Below are positions 6,487 through 7,268 of a DNA stretch of 7,268 nucleotides, piece after piece (the first letter of the stretch is position 1; each line of letters starts with the position of its first letter). The stretch lies in contig RFTO01000055.1 in assembly GCA_009923375.1 (NCBI GenBank), positions 1 through 7,268 on the forward strand. The letters run 5' to 3'. The notes beneath the pieces were generated by a model. The model was given only the letters and a program-made list of their open reading frames with translations. It did not search any database and was not told the origin of the DNA. Position numbers and translations under genes: made by a program. Source of the DNA: Actinomycetota bacterium. Its GTDB lineage: Bacteria > Actinomycetota > Actinomycetes > S36-B12 > UBA5976.

Positions 6487-7119
6487 GTGCTCTCCGTTCA
6501 TAGCCTTGTGACCTTTCTCCAAGACAACAGCAGCTGGGCGCTTGCAATCGCCTGCATCGTTCTCTTCAGCGAATGTGCGTTCTTCCTCGCCTGCTTCTTT
6601 CCCGGCGACACACTTCTATTCGCAGTGGGCATGGTCATCAGCCCAGCCACGGGGCATCAAATCACCACACCCCTGTGGCTCGCCATCACATGCATGGCCA
6701 CATCCGCGTTCCTAGGTAACGCAGTCGGTTACTGGATGGGGGCGAAGGTCGGGCCGCGATTGTTCCAGCGGGAGGAATCGCGTTTCTTCAAGAAGCATTA
6801 CGTCGCCGACGCCCACGATTTCATGTTGAAACACGGCGCGAAGGCCATCGTCTTGGCGCGCTTCCTGGCCATCGTCCGCTCATTCATCACCGCAGTCGCT
6901 GGGATTGCCTCGATGCCCATGCGAGTGTTTCTCACTTGGTCTGCAGTCGGCGCGATCCTGTGGACCGCCAGTTTGACCTATGCGGGCTATGCGCTCGCTG
7001 ATGTGCCGTTTGTGGCAAAGAATGTGGAGTACATCGTGGTCGGCATCATCGTCGTGTCGGCGGTGCCGCTGGTGCTTGCCGCTTGGCGCGGTGCGCGCAA
7101 CGGCCGCACGCAGGCGTAA
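6487..7119 (+). CDS. DedA family membrane protein (second of a tandem pair)
   Basis: Polytopic inner-membrane protein of 210 residues from a GTG start, in the same DedA/SNARE-associated family as the preceding gene but clearly diverged from it. FSECAFFLACFFPGDTLLF carries E29 and D41. ARFLAIVRSFITAVAG carries R125 and R131. The four key polar residues of the family are thus all present, with the same spacing as in the first copy (12 residues within the acidic pair and 6 within the arginine pair). The loop between them differs, and the C-terminal tail is basic (RGARNGRTQA). The likely role is lipid-carrier or phospholipid transport across the membrane. The gene starts 9 bases after the first DedA stop, with no Shine-Dalgarno sequence. 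The GTG at 6487 is supported by TAGCCT 6 bases upstream. A second in-frame GTG at 6508 would remove seven residues and is an alternative. Confidence 0.94.
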   Translation: MLSVHSLVTFLQDNSSWALAIACIVLFSECAFFLACFFPGDTLLFAVGMVISPATGHQITTPLWLAITCMATSAFLGNAVGYWMGAKVGPRLFQREESRFFKKHYVADAHDFMLKHGAKAIVLARFLAIVRSFITAVAGIASMPMRVFLTWSAVGAILWTASLTYAGYALADVPFVAKNVEYIVVGIIVVSAVPLVLAAWRGARNGRTQA

Positions 7120-7143
7120 TCAGGAGCGGGGCGGGTAAAACCG

Positions 7144-7173
7144 AGGGTAATAATTACCCTTTAACTGAAAGGG
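7144..7173. terminator. Possible weak terminator with two overlapping hairpins
   Basis: AGGGTA-N5-TACCCT (7144-7160) can form a hairpin 24 bases after the second DedA stop, followed by only two T residues. The segment CCCTTT-AACTG-AAAGGG (7157-7173) forms an alternative hairpin that shares the CCCT arm, so the two cannot form together. The position between a plus-strand gene end and a probable minus-strand gene end fits a terminator. The stems are short, and the second overlaps the proposed minus-strand coding end. Confidence 0.3.
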
Positions 7174-7268
7174 ATTCCTTCAGGCACCGCAGCAATGGTC
7201 ACGGCAATTGACACCCGCAATCGATACTGGGGGAACTCGAGGCGATGCACCTCTGCGGCGTTACGCCA
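7161..7268 (-). CDS. Possible C-terminal end of an unidentified minus-strand gene
   Basis: One minus-strand frame is open from the right edge to a TAA at 7161-7163, giving 35 residues that end LRVSIAVTIAAVPEGIPFS. The third codon positions are moderately GC-rich, like the neighbours, and no other frame here is more convincing. The stretch is too short to assign a family. It would be convergent with the second DedA gene. It could equally be non-coding intergenic sequence. Confidence 0.3.
   Translation of the reverse strand, partial: WRNAAEVHRLEFPQYRLRVSIAVTIAAVPEGIPFS

Noticed and set aside
7195..7268. A plus-strand frame starting at an ATG at 7195 and open to the right edge.
   Set aside because: It has no Shine-Dalgarno sequence or well-placed -10 box, its composition is not convincing, and it competes with the slightly better minus-strand frame.
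7161..7268. Similarity of AAVPEGIP to the P-type ATPase fourth-helix motif.
   Set aside because: In those ATPases the motif lies mid-protein, whereas here it is 2 residues from the stop codon; the match is short and likely coincidental.

Overview
The window looks like chromosomal core DNA from an actinobacterium of moderate GC content (mid-to-high 50s percent, estimated by eye). The reasons are the protein families and their order (purA, a membrane protein, class II fba, then a divergent DedA gene, broadly like the purA-fba-DedA neighbourhood I recall from Mycobacterium tuberculosis around Rv0357c-Rv0364), frequent GTG starts, and several genes with a TANNNT -10 box 6-7 bases before the start codon and no Shine-Dalgarno sequence, the leaderless arrangement common in Actinobacteria. 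I cannot name the genus. I see no mobile element, CRISPR array, tRNA or rRNA.

Left part, minus strand: purA (adenylosuccinate synthetase) runs off the left edge without its C-terminus. 25 bases upstream of it lies an FAD-dependent oxidoreductase of the renalase-like type, which starts at a GTG. A 145-base divergent region separates that gene from a plus-strand gene for an unrecognised secreted protein anchored by a C-terminal membrane helix. This gene ends at a 22-bp perfect inverted repeat that serves as terminator towards the convergent fba gene.

Right part: fba (class II fructose-bisphosphate aldolase) and an MFS transporter lie on the minus strand, each with a clear Shine-Dalgarno sequence. 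The 74-base gap upstream of the transporter is shared with two tandem DedA-family membrane proteins on the plus strand. Both DedA proteins keep the full set of membrane-embedded acidic and arginine residues. The right edge may hold the C-terminal end of another minus-strand gene, convergent with the second DedA gene.

The genes are mostly housekeeping: purine synthesis, glycolysis/gluconeogenesis, a flavoenzyme, membrane transport and lipid handling. I see no dedicated new multi-gene system. The least ordinary items are the unknown membrane protein, a recurring leaderless-promoter geometry (one copy uses the stop codon of the preceding gene as its -10 box), and an 11-bp motif repeated exactly upstream of both fba and the MFS gene.
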